NCBI GenBank assembly: GCA_910584785.1
Contig: CAJUDX010000053.1
Coordinates: 1 to 21,840 of the forward strand
Source: an uncultured Lachnospiraceae bacterium
GTDB taxonomy: Bacteria > Bacillota > Clostridia > Lachnospirales > Lachnospiraceae
Length of the DNA stretch: 21,840 nucleotides
Reading direction: 5' to 3'
Of the stretch, positions 15,398-21,840 are shown in pieces. The position numbers were made by a program, and so were the translations under genes. Below the pieces are notes generated by a model. That model did no database searches. It was not told where the DNA came from and was given only the letters and a program-made list of their open reading frames with translations. Positions within the stretch are counted from its first letter, which is position 1; each line of letters starts with the position of its first letter.

Positions 15398-16045
15398 TTA
15401 TTTCAGACAGATAATGGCAATGCCATCATCCGATGCATTTCCAAAGGTTGCCCCAATGTCAATCGCTGCACCATGAAGCTGTTTTAAGACAACGTAATCA
15501 CCAACTGCCGGTTCATATCCATCACTAACCGGCGTAACTTCGGATACTTTAATCTGGCTGGCTGTTGGTGAAGCTGTAGCATCCGCAACAATCTCCTTTG
15601 CACCGGAAACATCGGATTCACAGGGATAATAGATACTTGCTGCTTCACAGGCTGAAGTAAAGGCCCCGGCATCCTCCCCATCAATCACAACATAGGCTTT
15701 CTCACCATAGGCGGGAACAGTATCTGCAGTAATCCTTCCCCATACACGCCCCCTTCGCATAATACTCACAGCAACACCTTTCTGGACAATCACCCTGCCC
15801 TTTCTGTCCTGTTCGGTATTGGGATGGGCAAGAACAACTCCTTCAATCTGCCCCGCTGTGGTTCCGGTTTTCGGCAGGGTTACATTCGATCCGGGGTCAC
15901 TGCCAACCGCCACAGCCATACCAAATTTAAGAGCGCCGTCCTCTACTTCATTCATCCTAGTAATTACCTCATCAAAAGCAATATCCACCTTCCCGCCGGG
16001 TACACCCTTTGGGGTTTCATAACGGTAATTCGTCTGTGCTGCCAT
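15398..16045 (-). CDS. Head decoration / structural cement protein (gp24-like)
   Basis: A 215-residue, beta-rich protein between the protease/scaffold and the capsid. Its start (NYRYETPKGVPGGKVDIAFDE) and middle (GRVIVQKGVAVSIMRRGRVW, then YGEKAYVVIDGEDAGAFTS) match the pattern of cement proteins encoded next to DUF2184 capsids, which stabilise the expanded head; DUF2190-type decoration proteins are an alternative. ATG at 16045 shares one base with the stop of the protease gene and has AAGGAGG nine bases upstream. About three quarters of the way along there is a repeated alanine/threonine-rich stretch (ADATASPTASQ). Confidence 0.78.
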   Translation of the reverse strand: MAAQTNYRYETPKGVPGGKVDIAFDEVITRMNEVEDGALKFGMAVAVGSDPGSNVTLPKTGTTAGQIEGVVLAHPNTEQDRKGRVIVQKGVAVSIMRRGRVWGRITADTVPAYGEKAYVVIDGEDAGAFTSACEAASIYYPCESDVSGAKEIVADATASPTASQIKVSEVTPVSDGYEPAVGDYVVLKQLHGAAIDIGATFGNASDDGIAIICLK

Positions 16046-16851
16046 TAGTCATTTCCTCCTTCTTTTCCGTTTTCTCGATCAATCATCCTCTGCCTCGCCG
16101 ATGCCGCCATGGATGTATTTCCGGCGCCATCGGTTCTTGCTGCAGGCTTCCCGACCATCTGCCGCCTCTGGTAGTTTACATCCTTTCGCTTATTTACCTC
16201 GCACACCGCCAGGTCATAGGCTGCATCCAGATAAGCGCCATCTTTACCATCCATGCGAAGTCCAGGAAGAACCTTGGCAATAATATCCCGTTTTCCATCT
16301 ACAATAGATTTCTTCTCCAGGCCATCCATGCCAAGTTTATCTCCCATCCGGCAAATGCCAAGGCGCTGGCAGAACAAATCATCTGCAGAATCCGCATTAA
16401 GAGCCTGGGACTTATCATCTGCACCATCCGTCTTTTCCTCTTCTTCAACTTCCAGACCATCAGCGGCAGAAGGCACAGGATCGTTTTCATCCTCGGTATT
16501 TTCGCTTCCACAGCCTTTTCCGTCTGTGTTTCCCCATGTTTCTAATGCAGACAACAGCTGCTTAGCCGCTGCGATAATGGGGGCTAAATCGTTCCCATCC
16601 TTTTTGGGCTTTTCTTCGGCAGGTGGTTCGGTTAATGCAGCCGGTGGCTCCGAAGGCACGGTTTTTCCTCCTGCACCCGCTTCTTTTTCAATTTTTATCC
16701 CGGCAGGCGGCTCTCCTGCACCATCAGCTGTCGCTTCCTGCCCTTCTTCACTTCCTGCCCCAGCATTGGCTTCCTTATACATCTTAATCGCCGCAACAAG
16801 CTGTTCCGGCGTAATGTCTATGCCGTCAGAATGGAATACCTGTTTCTTCAT
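16045..16851 (-). CDS. Probable nested scaffold protein, internal in-frame start
   Basis: Within the protease gene, in the same frame, the ATG at 16851 (codon 224) is preceded by AAGGAGG with ten bases of spacing. It would yield a separate 268-residue acidic, alanine/proline/glutamate-rich protein, with DGIDITPEQLVAAIKMYKEA near its start and a more ordered C-terminal helical part. The design is that of lambda C/Nu3, where a scaffold is made from an internal start in the protease gene. That it is used is inference. Confidence 0.62.
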   Translation of the reverse strand: MKKQVFHSDGIDITPEQLVAAIKMYKEANAGAGSEEGQEATADGAGEPPAGIKIEKEAGAGGKTVPSEPPAALTEPPAEEKPKKDGNDLAPIIAAAKQLLSALETWGNTDGKGCGSENTEDENDPVPSAADGLEVEEEEKTDGADDKSQALNADSADDLFCQRLGICRMGDKLGMDGLEKKSIVDGKRDIIAKVLPGLRMDGKDGAYLDAAYDLAVCEVNKRKDVNYQRRQMVGKPAARTDGAGNTSMAASARQRMIDRENGKEGGND

Positions 16852-17520
16852 TTCCTGTTTGCCTCCTTCTTTTTCTATTCCATCAAACCCTCGCAAATCA
16901 GGGTTAAGATGACTATTACCTGTTACACTTTCTGAAACCGGGGCTGCTTTTCCCCCTTTCAGTTCGGGTCCATCTGTGCTGTCAATGTTTAACCGGGCCT
17001 GTTCTCCTGCACGCGCATTTGCCACGAGGGCAAGATGATTAATGCTAATGTTTGTCTGAATTGCATCGTAAGGCTGCCCGTTCCAGGTTCCCGGCTCCTC
17101 AATCAGATCCAGATTGTAGCCCAGGCTTAACTCCTTCAGGCCGCACGCTTTCATCGCATCCGTATCATGGATAATGATTTCTGCGCGGACATCTTCGCCG
17201 TCCTGGTATCCTTCCGAAAGAATTGTTCCAATCTGTTCCCAGTCAACGTTATCTTTGTTTACTGCCCCCGCCTCGTGGGTAATAATAATAGGCTTCCCTT
17301 TATACGTTTTCAATGATTCCTTGGCAAAAACGTGTTCGGGAAGCCTTAGCTCTCTGCGAATGCTGCCATCCGGATTTGTGTATTCAAATATCCCGCAGGA
17401 TGTAAGAACAGGATGATCGACCAGATACCCTTCATCCGTAAAATAAGTCCTGTCCTTTACATCAAGGCGTATGCTGTCAAGCCTTCTTACCCTGCGCAGC
17501 TTACCTTTTCCTGTTTCCAT
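16045..17520 (-). CDS. Prohead protease with fused scaffold (DUF2213-like)
   Basis: A 491-residue protein. Residues about 15-180 fit the DUF2213 family, thought to be a serine prohead protease: VDHPVLTSCGIFEY, KGKPIIITHEAGAVN (candidate catalytic His82), then CGLKELSLGYNLDL (candidate Ser132), and YDAIQTNISINHLALVANAR. The second half is an acidic, low-complexity, proline/glutamate-rich scaffold region ending in a helical domain. It matures the head after the scaffold has guided shell assembly. ATG at 17520 overlaps the end of the MuF gene by 20 bases; its GGAGG is 15 bases away, longer than usual. The catalytic residues are named from the family pattern, not proven. Confidence 0.85.
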   Translation of the reverse strand: METGKGKLRRVRRLDSIRLDVKDRTYFTDEGYLVDHPVLTSCGIFEYTNPDGSIRRELRLPEHVFAKESLKTYKGKPIIITHEAGAVNKDNVDWEQIGTILSEGYQDGEDVRAEIIIHDTDAMKACGLKELSLGYNLDLIEEPGTWNGQPYDAIQTNISINHLALVANARAGEQARLNIDSTDGPELKGGKAAPVSESVTGNSHLNPDLRGFDGIEKEGGKQEMKKQVFHSDGIDITPEQLVAAIKMYKEANAGAGSEEGQEATADGAGEPPAGIKIEKEAGAGGKTVPSEPPAALTEPPAEEKPKKDGNDLAPIIAAAKQLLSALETWGNTDGKGCGSENTEDENDPVPSAADGLEVEEEEKTDGADDKSQALNADSADDLFCQRLGICRMGDKLGMDGLEKKSIVDGKRDIIAKVLPGLRMDGKDGAYLDAAYDLAVCEVNKRKDVNYQRRQMVGKPAARTDGAGNTSMAASARQRMIDRENGKEGGND

Positions 17521-18481
17521 CTCTTTTTGCCCCTGCCTCCTTTCCTCGAATCATCATTTTTACATCGCTGTCTGCTTCTGCTATCGGAAGACTAATCGTA
17601 TCACGGTTAAACACTGGCCTGCCAATGCAGCGACACTGATAATCCTGCCCCGGATGACATCGCCTTCCGGTCTTTGCATCCACAACCGGCGGTTCCTGCC
17701 AGCTGAACTTCTTTCCATCAAGCTTCCTGTGGCTTTCCCTTACCCGGCTGTCGCGGCAGCTGTACCAGATGTACTCTTTTATCCCTGCATCCATCTGCTG
17801 TGCCCTCTGTATCTGACCATTAAGTTTTGCGGTCTGGTCCCTGGCAATTAGCTCCGCCCGCTTTCTGTTTATACTGTAAGTCCGCTGAATCTCCTTTACT
17901 ATCCGGGTTGTGGTTTTTCCGTTGGCAAAGCCGACATAGACAATCCCTTTCATCTTATCCAGAGTGTTCTGCGGAATGGACTGAATCAGATTTACATTAT
18001 CCTTAACCCATTCGTCCAGCTGCTTTTTGTAAAAATCGCCAAGATAGTAATCTTCTATGATATCGATTCCCAATGTAGCTTTAATTGCCCGTTTCCATTC
18101 TTTTACCGTAAGCTTCCGATTCATATTGGCTAAGACTTCCAGCCTTCTGCGAAGCCCATAACCACTCGTCCGTGAAATAAGACGGTTTCTGATGATGCCA
18201 AATATCTGCAATACTGCCAAGGCAAGAGCCGTCCGACCATCATTTCTCTGCTTCTCATTTATATCTTCATCCCAGTTTCTTTTGTAGACCTCTTTAAATT
18301 TTGGCAGTTCCTTTTCCAGTTCGTCTTTCAGTATCCCCATATAGGCGTTTACCGTTCGGATATACTCCCGCTCTGCAGATGCAGGTATCCTGGGAATGTA
18401 TTTGCTGCAAAGCACCTCATGACTCCCGAAGCATTTTTTTGTTTTCTCCAGGGTAAGAAGATGCAGCCGGTAATCGTCCAT
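17501..18481 (-). CDS. Minor head protein, MuF / SPP1 gp7-like
   Basis: I chose the ATG at 18481, which has GGAGGTGAT seven bases upstream, giving 326 residues; the open frame runs 20 codons further into a hairpin region and is not credible. The C-terminal third contains the MuF-domain pattern: ARDQTAKLNGQIQRAQQMDAG, then YIWYSCRDSRVRESHRKLDG and PGQDYQCRCIGRPVF (about residues 215-305), with the Cys and His set typical of the family. The protein sits inside the head and is thought to help portal incorporation or be injected with DNA. In many Firmicute phages MuF proteins carry a C-terminal toxin; this one ends about 35 residues after the motif, so it has none. Confidence 0.92.
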   Translation of the reverse strand: MDDYRLHLLTLEKTKKCFGSHEVLCSKYIPRIPASAEREYIRTVNAYMGILKDELEKELPKFKEVYKRNWDEDINEKQRNDGRTALALAVLQIFGIIRNRLISRTSGYGLRRRLEVLANMNRKLTVKEWKRAIKATLGIDIIEDYYLGDFYKKQLDEWVKDNVNLIQSIPQNTLDKMKGIVYVGFANGKTTTRIVKEIQRTYSINRKRAELIARDQTAKLNGQIQRAQQMDAGIKEYIWYSCRDSRVRESHRKLDGKKFSWQEPPVVDAKTGRRCHPGQDYQCRCIGRPVFNRDTISLPIAEADSDVKMMIRGKEAGAKRDGNRKR

Positions 18482-18503
18482 AATACTTATCACCTCCAAA
18501 TAG

Positions 18504-18536
18504 AAAAACAGCCTATGCATTAAACATAAGCTGCTT
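18504..18536 (-). terminator. Terminator-like hairpin downstream of the small paralogous genes
   Basis: On the minus strand a 12-bp stem (two G-U pairs) with a 7-base loop is followed by a short T run: left arm AAGCAGCTTATG, right arm CATAGGCTGTTT. It lies between the stop of the 78-residue gene and the ribosome site of the MuF gene. It could be a weak intrinsic terminator, an attenuator lowering downstream transcription, or an RNA-processing site. Downstream structural genes must still be expressed, so full termination is unlikely. Confidence 0.42.
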
Positions 18537-18549
18537 ATCATTTTCTCTA

Positions 18550-18786
18550 TTATTTTTCATATGGCAAATCTATAATTGACGAAGCCATAAGATAATCCTC
18601 GGTATCACAATCATCGCAATCTTTATCGGCTTTTTCAAAATCTAACGATTCATCCGTTTCAATTTCAAAACACATTTCTCTTATTTTTCTCCATTCCTCG
18701 ATGTCCATCTTTTCAATATCATCTTTCTTGCATCCAAACTTTTTATCGAGAAATTTTATCTGTTTTTCATTCAGTCTAATCTTCAT
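18550..18786 (-). CDS. Small acidic protein, putative immunity/antitoxin (paralogue 2)
   Basis: A 78-residue acidic protein starting at an ATG with only a weak purine-rich ribosome site (GAAAG), 40 bases after the stop of its paralogue. About 19 of 42 N-terminal residues match that neighbour, including KQI.F, WRKIRE and CF..... The C-terminal third differs and carries a cysteine/aspartate cluster (DKDCDDCDTED). No domain is recognised by me. Lying directly after a portal with a toxin-like C terminus, and being small, acidic and duplicated, it is a candidate immunity protein that neutralises the toxin domain. This is inference from context; a small head or regulatory protein is also possible. 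Confidence 0.6.
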   Translation of the reverse strand: MKIRLNEKQIKFLDKKFGCKKDDIEKMDIEEWRKIREMCFEIETDESLDFEKADKDCDDCDTEDYLMASSIIDLPYEK

Positions 18787-18826
18787 ATTGTTTTCTATTT
18801 TCTTTCAAATTAAGTGGACAATATGG

Positions 18827-19060
18827 TTACTTTATCAATTCGCTATATTTCATGTCAGCGATACTTTCTGCTATAATACATCTTTCTGTTACATTATCAA
18901 TCGCATGACCGTATTTATCTAACAATTCATCAACAGATAGGTTAAAGCATTTTTCTCTTATTTTACGCCAGTCATCCTTATTAATGTTTTCAAGTTCTTC
19001 TTTACCGATACCAAGTTCATTCTCGATAAATTCTATTTGTTTATCCTTCAAATTTAGCAT
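18827..19060 (-). CDS. Small acidic protein, putative immunity/antitoxin (paralogue 1)
   Basis: A 77-residue protein whose ATG at 19060 directly abuts the portal stop; its GGAGG lies inside the last portal codons eight bases away, so the two are translationally coupled. The N-terminal part (KQIEFIENELGIGKEELENI, then DDWRKIREKCF) is shared with the next gene, the C-terminal part (YGHAIDNVTERCIIAESIAD) is not. Two or three helices are likely; no signal or membrane segment. Tight coupling of a small acidic gene to a toxin-bearing gene is the common arrangement for immunity proteins, which is why I propose that role. No biochemical motif proves it. Confidence 0.63.
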   Translation of the reverse strand: MLNLKDKQIEFIENELGIGKEELENINKDDWRKIREKCFNLSVDELLDKYGHAIDNVTERCIIAESIADMKYSELIK

Positions 19061-19354
19061 TTAATCATCCTCCAAATTTATTGTACTAATAACCACGCCA
19101 TCTTGAGATAAAACAATTCTGTCTTTTCCTCTTTGAAAACAAGTTGCATTTTTATTCTTCTTATTTCCGGGATATGTGACACTTGGTTCCTGCAAATCCT
19201 TAATCAAATCTTCCGAACTTATCCCCCTTTGCTTCATCCGATAACCTGCATGTCCGCTTACTTTGCTTACAACCACACCATTAGCGGCAACAGTTCCTTT
19301 GACGGCATTTGTAAATTCTTTAGCCGCCTCAAAATCGACTTCTTTTCCCGCGCT
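19061..19354 (-). other. Toxin-like C-terminal domain of the portal (RelE/DUF4258-like, BECR-type)
   Basis: Residues about 652-748 of the portal product. A helix-rich start is followed by SGHAGYRMKQRGISSEDLIK (684-703; His686, Arg690, Arg694) and then RGKDRIVLSQDGVVISTINL (726-745), a paired-strand end. The 'H...RM.qRgIs...' plus 'dRIVl...GvVisti' layout resembles DUF4258/RelE-like small RNases, and the BECR-type toxins of phage polyvalent proteins. Catalytic residues are guesses from that pattern. An inactive structural domain is the alternative. Confidence 0.55.
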
Positions 19355-21307
19355 TTCCGATGAACCTCCAATCTGCCCAGGCCTTCCACCATGTCCGAAA
19401 TTTCCAGAACCCGTACCACCATCCATTTCTGCTATTATCGTAGCATCTGTATCTTTACCCGTCAATAGTTTTAACAATGTTTTTATAGATTCCTCAAATG
19501 GTGGAAACAGCTTCTCATCCTGCAGTTCCTGTACAGACATCCATCGGGCATCCTGCATTTCTTCCCCATCTGCCTTTGGAATCCCTAAAAACTCATCCGT
19601 AAAGTAAAGCTTTGAAGGCAAATACCATCCAGACAAGCCTTTTGCTTCACCTAACGGCAGAAGATTTAAAGGGGTAACTCCAAACTCCTCCTGCGCCTCT
19701 CTGCTAGCTGCTTCTTCTGAAGTTTCCCCTGCTTCTATATGCCCGCCAGGTCCACAGATTCCTTTCAAGTCTTTACGTTTACCACATAGAATCTTCCCAT
19801 TATGAATAATAACAACTGCCGCTGCCAAAGCCTCCTTTTCATCCGCATTTTGCTTCATCGCATTAACTGATAAAAAAGAATCGGTTTCAAGGTCAAGCAT
19901 ATCATAGGATAAATCAAGTTGACCATCTGTAATATCTTCTTCAATAATAAAATTTTCTTCTTTAGCCAAAGATTTTCTGACTTCCAAAGGGTCAAGTACA
20001 TTGCTGTCCATGTACAGCTGCATCGTCTGGGCTTTGGTATACTCTGTCTGAACTTTTGTCTGATCAATACCGGCTTTTTCCGTTTCGGATAAAGACCACA
20101 AAGCAGCAAACTTCACTTTATAATTCGGAAGCTGCATTATTTTCCCGTTCAATACGCCCTGCCTAAGAATCAAATCAAGAACTATCCTTACATTTGCCTT
20201 CATATTCTGCTTTTGGATATTCTCTACCATATTATAATAATTCTCCATATCACTTTCACCAGTAGAATTCATCCCTGCTGGAGAACGTCCAAAAAGAATC
20301 GTTTGTGGAATATCTGTGACTGCCGACAGCATGTTACAGGCTGCATCAAGCACATCCTTAACCCCGGACAGTGCAAAGCTTTCAAACGAATATTCCTCTG
20401 CGTCCGCATCAATAGCAATAGAGTTTAAAATACTCCTTGCCATATCAATGATCTGAAGCCTTCGGAGTACGTTATCTTCTCCATCTACTGTACTAAGTAA
20501 ATTGGCAAGATTCTTCATTTTATAAATAGGCTGAACGCAACGCTCCAAAAGCTTTACACCATTTTCATGAGAAGTAATACATTCCCGCAATGCTTGTTTA
20601 ATTTTTACATATTCAGGAATTCCCCAATGTCGATAAAGGGCATCCGTTGTCTGCTCCGGCAATCTTCCATTTCTAAATATCAGACATCTTGATCGGTGTA
20701 CCGCAAAATATCCATACATGCTGTAAACATGATAATATTCTGGTTCATCAAATTTTCTTGCCGACTTCATCGAATCAAAGAAATGGAAATGATACATCGA
20801 AGTATAATCAGGCTGGACAATTGCCCGTTCAAATACCCGAAGTTCTTCGATGCTTTTAACATTATCCCAATCGAGTGGTTCTTCCAATCCCCTTCCATCA
20901 TCTACCAGCATAACAATGATAGAGCCGCCAAACAGCCTTGCCCATTTTTCGGCTGTGGCAAATTTATCTTCAAATCCTAAGCTATCCAGCTGATCATCCA
21001 CATATTCTGAAATACCCCTATCGCCGAAATCTATATTTAAACCATGCTTTACGGCTTCCTCTGCTGGTCGATCAATAATTTTTGTAAATAATCCATTTCC
21101 TTCATACAAATGTATAAGTTCCATATCACCTGTAAAACGCTCTGGTGCATAGTGGTAAACTGTAGAATTATCCTGTTCGGTTCCATACTTATTCAGCAGA
21201 TTAGAGTATCCATCCTGTCGAAATTCTTCCTGCCTTCCATCAATAATTGCTGCTCCCTTTAACATCTTTAGTTGTTGTTCGAGTAATCCTCTACTTCGTT
21301 CATCCAT
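19061..21307 (-). CDS. Portal protein (DUF1073-like) fused to Nudix and toxin-like domains
   Basis: Starting at the ATG at 21307 (AAGGTGG five bases upstream) the protein has 748 residues; a GTG nine bases earlier lacks a ribosome site. Residues 1 to about 450 are the DUF1073-type portal: the N terminus with GLFTKIIDRPAEEAVKHGL, and the hallmark LFGRSPAGMNSTGESDMENY (about 338-357). Usual portals of this type end near 450-500 residues. The rest is extra: a Nudix domain (about 492-615), a glycine-rich linker (633-649), and a small toxin-like domain (652-748). The portal forms the ring through which DNA enters. The cargo domains would sit inside or below the head. The neighbouring small genes may be their immunity partners. 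Confidence 0.88.
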   Translation of the reverse strand: MDERSRGLLEQQLKMLKGAAIIDGRQEEFRQDGYSNLLNKYGTEQDNSTVYHYAPERFTGDMELIHLYEGNGLFTKIIDRPAEEAVKHGLNIDFGDRGISEYVDDQLDSLGFEDKFATAEKWARLFGGSIIVMLVDDGRGLEEPLDWDNVKSIEELRVFERAIVQPDYTSMYHFHFFDSMKSARKFDEPEYYHVYSMYGYFAVHRSRCLIFRNGRLPEQTTDALYRHWGIPEYVKIKQALRECITSHENGVKLLERCVQPIYKMKNLANLLSTVDGEDNVLRRLQIIDMARSILNSIAIDADAEEYSFESFALSGVKDVLDAACNMLSAVTDIPQTILFGRSPAGMNSTGESDMENYYNMVENIQKQNMKANVRIVLDLILRQGVLNGKIMQLPNYKVKFAALWSLSETEKAGIDQTKVQTEYTKAQTMQLYMDSNVLDPLEVRKSLAKEENFIIEEDITDGQLDLSYDMLDLETDSFLSVNAMKQNADEKEALAAAVVIIHNGKILCGKRKDLKGICGPGGHIEAGETSEEAASREAQEEFGVTPLNLLPLGEAKGLSGWYLPSKLYFTDEFLGIPKADGEEMQDARWMSVQELQDEKLFPPFEESIKTLLKLLTGKDTDATIIAEMDGGTGSGNFGHGGRPGQIGGSSESAGKEVDFEAAKEFTNAVKGTVAANGVVVSKVSGHAGYRMKQRGISSEDLIKDLQEPSVTYPGNKKNKNATCFQRGKDRIVLSQDGVVISTINLEDD
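19361..19411 (-). other. Glycine-rich linker typical of phage polymorphic toxins
   Basis: Encodes GSGNFGHGGRPGQIGGS (residues 633-649). A G-N-F/H-G-x-x-G-R-P-G-x-x-G-G-S motif is a recurrent junction in phage head proteins before a variable C-terminal domain. I recall it from MuF/portal-linked toxins; a database search should confirm that. Confidence 0.7.
19463..19837 (-). other. Nudix hydrolase domain inside the portal protein
   Basis: Residues about 491-615 form a Nudix fold: strand AAAVVIIHNGKILCGKR, then the box, then WMSVQELQDEKLFPPFEESI. The Nudix box (19676-19744) fits GX5EX7REUXEEXGU exactly: Gly522, Glu528, Arg536, Glu537, Glu540, Glu541, Gly543 (ATG-based numbering). All metal-binding glutamates are present, so it should be active. 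Substrate cannot be read from the sequence; Nudix enzymes act on nucleoside diphosphates linked to another group. Confidence 0.9.
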
Positions 21308-21319
21308 AATTTCCACCTT

Positions 21320-21840
21320 TTAAAGCATACTATAAATATTGAATGATATTCCAAGTGTCAATTCGTTAAATGCAGAGGAACTTGCATCTACCATATCCTT
21401 AAATTTTGATTCTGGAAATGATTCCAACTGATTAAAATAGGATTCATTCCATGGTCCTGACATAACATCAAATAAACCTAACTGCCATTGCGCTGCCATA
21501 GGTTCTGCTCTGGTCTGTTTGCTTCCAGACTCCAGCTTTGTTACAACATCATAACCGGACAGCATAGTTATGTAAGATTGTGCCTGTTCCTTACCTGACT
21601 GTCCTGGATCTTGGGGCAATCTCTGCCTGACATATCCATATTTGGCATTATCCAATTCTGTTGTAGTTCGTATTAATTTCCGAACATCACCAGCTTTTAA
21701 CTGTTGATTAATCACATCAACAATTAAAAAACGTCCATTTGCCCGTTTTGCCATAAGAACACCTGCTGTAAATGCCGCTTTATCGTTTTCTTTAACATCT
21801 GTAGCAGCCAGATCCCAGGCTCGCACAATAGAAATAATAT
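21320..21840 (-). CDS. terL: Terminase large subunit, C-terminal nuclease part (runs off right edge)
   Basis: About 173 codons are visible, open to the window edge. RAWDLAAT near the edge is the first motif of the RNase H-like nuclease (its Asp is metal-binding). GYVRQRLPQDPGQSGKEQAQ (about 60 residues on) is the characteristic 'DPGQAGK' segment, and KFKDMVDASSSAFNEL near the end corresponds to the last acidic motif ('DDQVDAlS.Af'). The enzyme cuts concatemeric DNA and, with its N-terminal ATPase (outside the window), drives it into the prohead through the portal encoded next. Motif spacing looks intact. The stop lies 12 bases before the portal start. Confidence 0.95.
   Translation of the reverse strand, partial: IISIVRAWDLAATDVKENDKAAFTAGVLMAKRANGRFLIVDVINQQLKAGDVRKLIRTTTELDNAKYGYVRQRLPQDPGQSGKEQAQSYITMLSGYDVVTKLESGSKQTRAEPMAAQWQLGLFDVMSGPWNESYFNQLESFPESKFKDMVDASSSAFNELTLGISFNIYSML

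Noticed and set aside
18482..18541. N-terminal extension of the MuF protein by 20 codons to an ATG at 18541
   Set aside because: The stretch covers a hairpin and a ribosome site, the encoded residues are unlike MuF proteins, and the ATG at 18481 has a near-perfect Shine-Dalgarno match.
19080..19085. TACAAT (minus strand) as a -10 box for a private promoter of the small paralogous genes
   Set aside because: No acceptable -35 box lies 16-18 bases upstream (the nearest TTGTTT is about 25 bases away) and there is no extended -10; ribosome coupling to the portal explains expression.

Overview
The window is a 21.8-kb stretch of the late (virion structure and assembly) operon of a contractile-tailed phage, most likely a prophage. 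Every supported gene lies on the minus strand, so transcription runs from position 21840 towards 1. The probable host is a low-to-moderate G+C Firmicute of the Clostridia, perhaps Lachnospiraceae. That is inferred from strong AGGAGG/GGAGGTGA ribosome sites before almost every gene, G+C near 50% in the head genes, and the style of the proteins. No integrase, repressor, lysis or host gene is present to confirm lysogeny or host. No tRNA, rRNA, CRISPR array or insertion sequence was seen, and no gene-free gap exceeds about 70 bases.

Layout in order of transcription: (1) DNA packaging and head: C-terminal part of the large terminase (21840-21320), a DUF1073-type portal with a long C-terminal extension (21307-19061), two small paralogous acidic genes (19060-18550), a MuF/SPP1 gp7-type minor head protein (18481-17501), a DUF2213-type prohead protease with a fused scaffold and a likely internal scaffold start (17520-16045), a head cement protein, the DUF2184-type major capsid protein and a lysine/alanine/glutamate-rich protein. 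(2) Neck: a DUF4054-type connector, a gp10-like completion protein, an unrecognised neck protein and a tail terminator. (3) Contractile tail: sheath, DUF3277-type tube, a tail assembly chaperone with a -1 frameshift extension, and an 820-residue tape measure. (4) Baseplate: Dit-like protein, plug, hub, gp138-like spike, gp25/W-like, baseplate J and a DUF2612/tail-I-like protein. (5) Host recognition: two small tail-fibre-associated proteins and a fibre with a fibronectin-like and a glycine-rich segment that runs off the left edge.

Genes are packed end to end with 1-, 4- and 11-23-base overlaps, implying translational coupling in one late transcript. The order matches a complete Myo-type head-neck-tail-baseplate set.

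The most unusual locus is 18.5-21.3 kb. The portal protein carries a Nudix domain with a perfect Nudix box, then a glycine-rich linker of the kind seen in phage-borne polymorphic toxins, then a small C-terminal domain resembling RelE/DUF4258-like (BECR-type) RNase toxins. Directly downstream lie two mutually related small acidic genes in an AT-rich segment, closed by a terminator-like hairpin. I read this as a candidate virion-delivered toxin with a paralogous immunity pair. Other points of note are a canonical -1 slippery site in the tail chaperone gene whose -1 frame ends two bases before the TTG start of the tape measure, and a lambda C/Nu3-like nested scaffold start.
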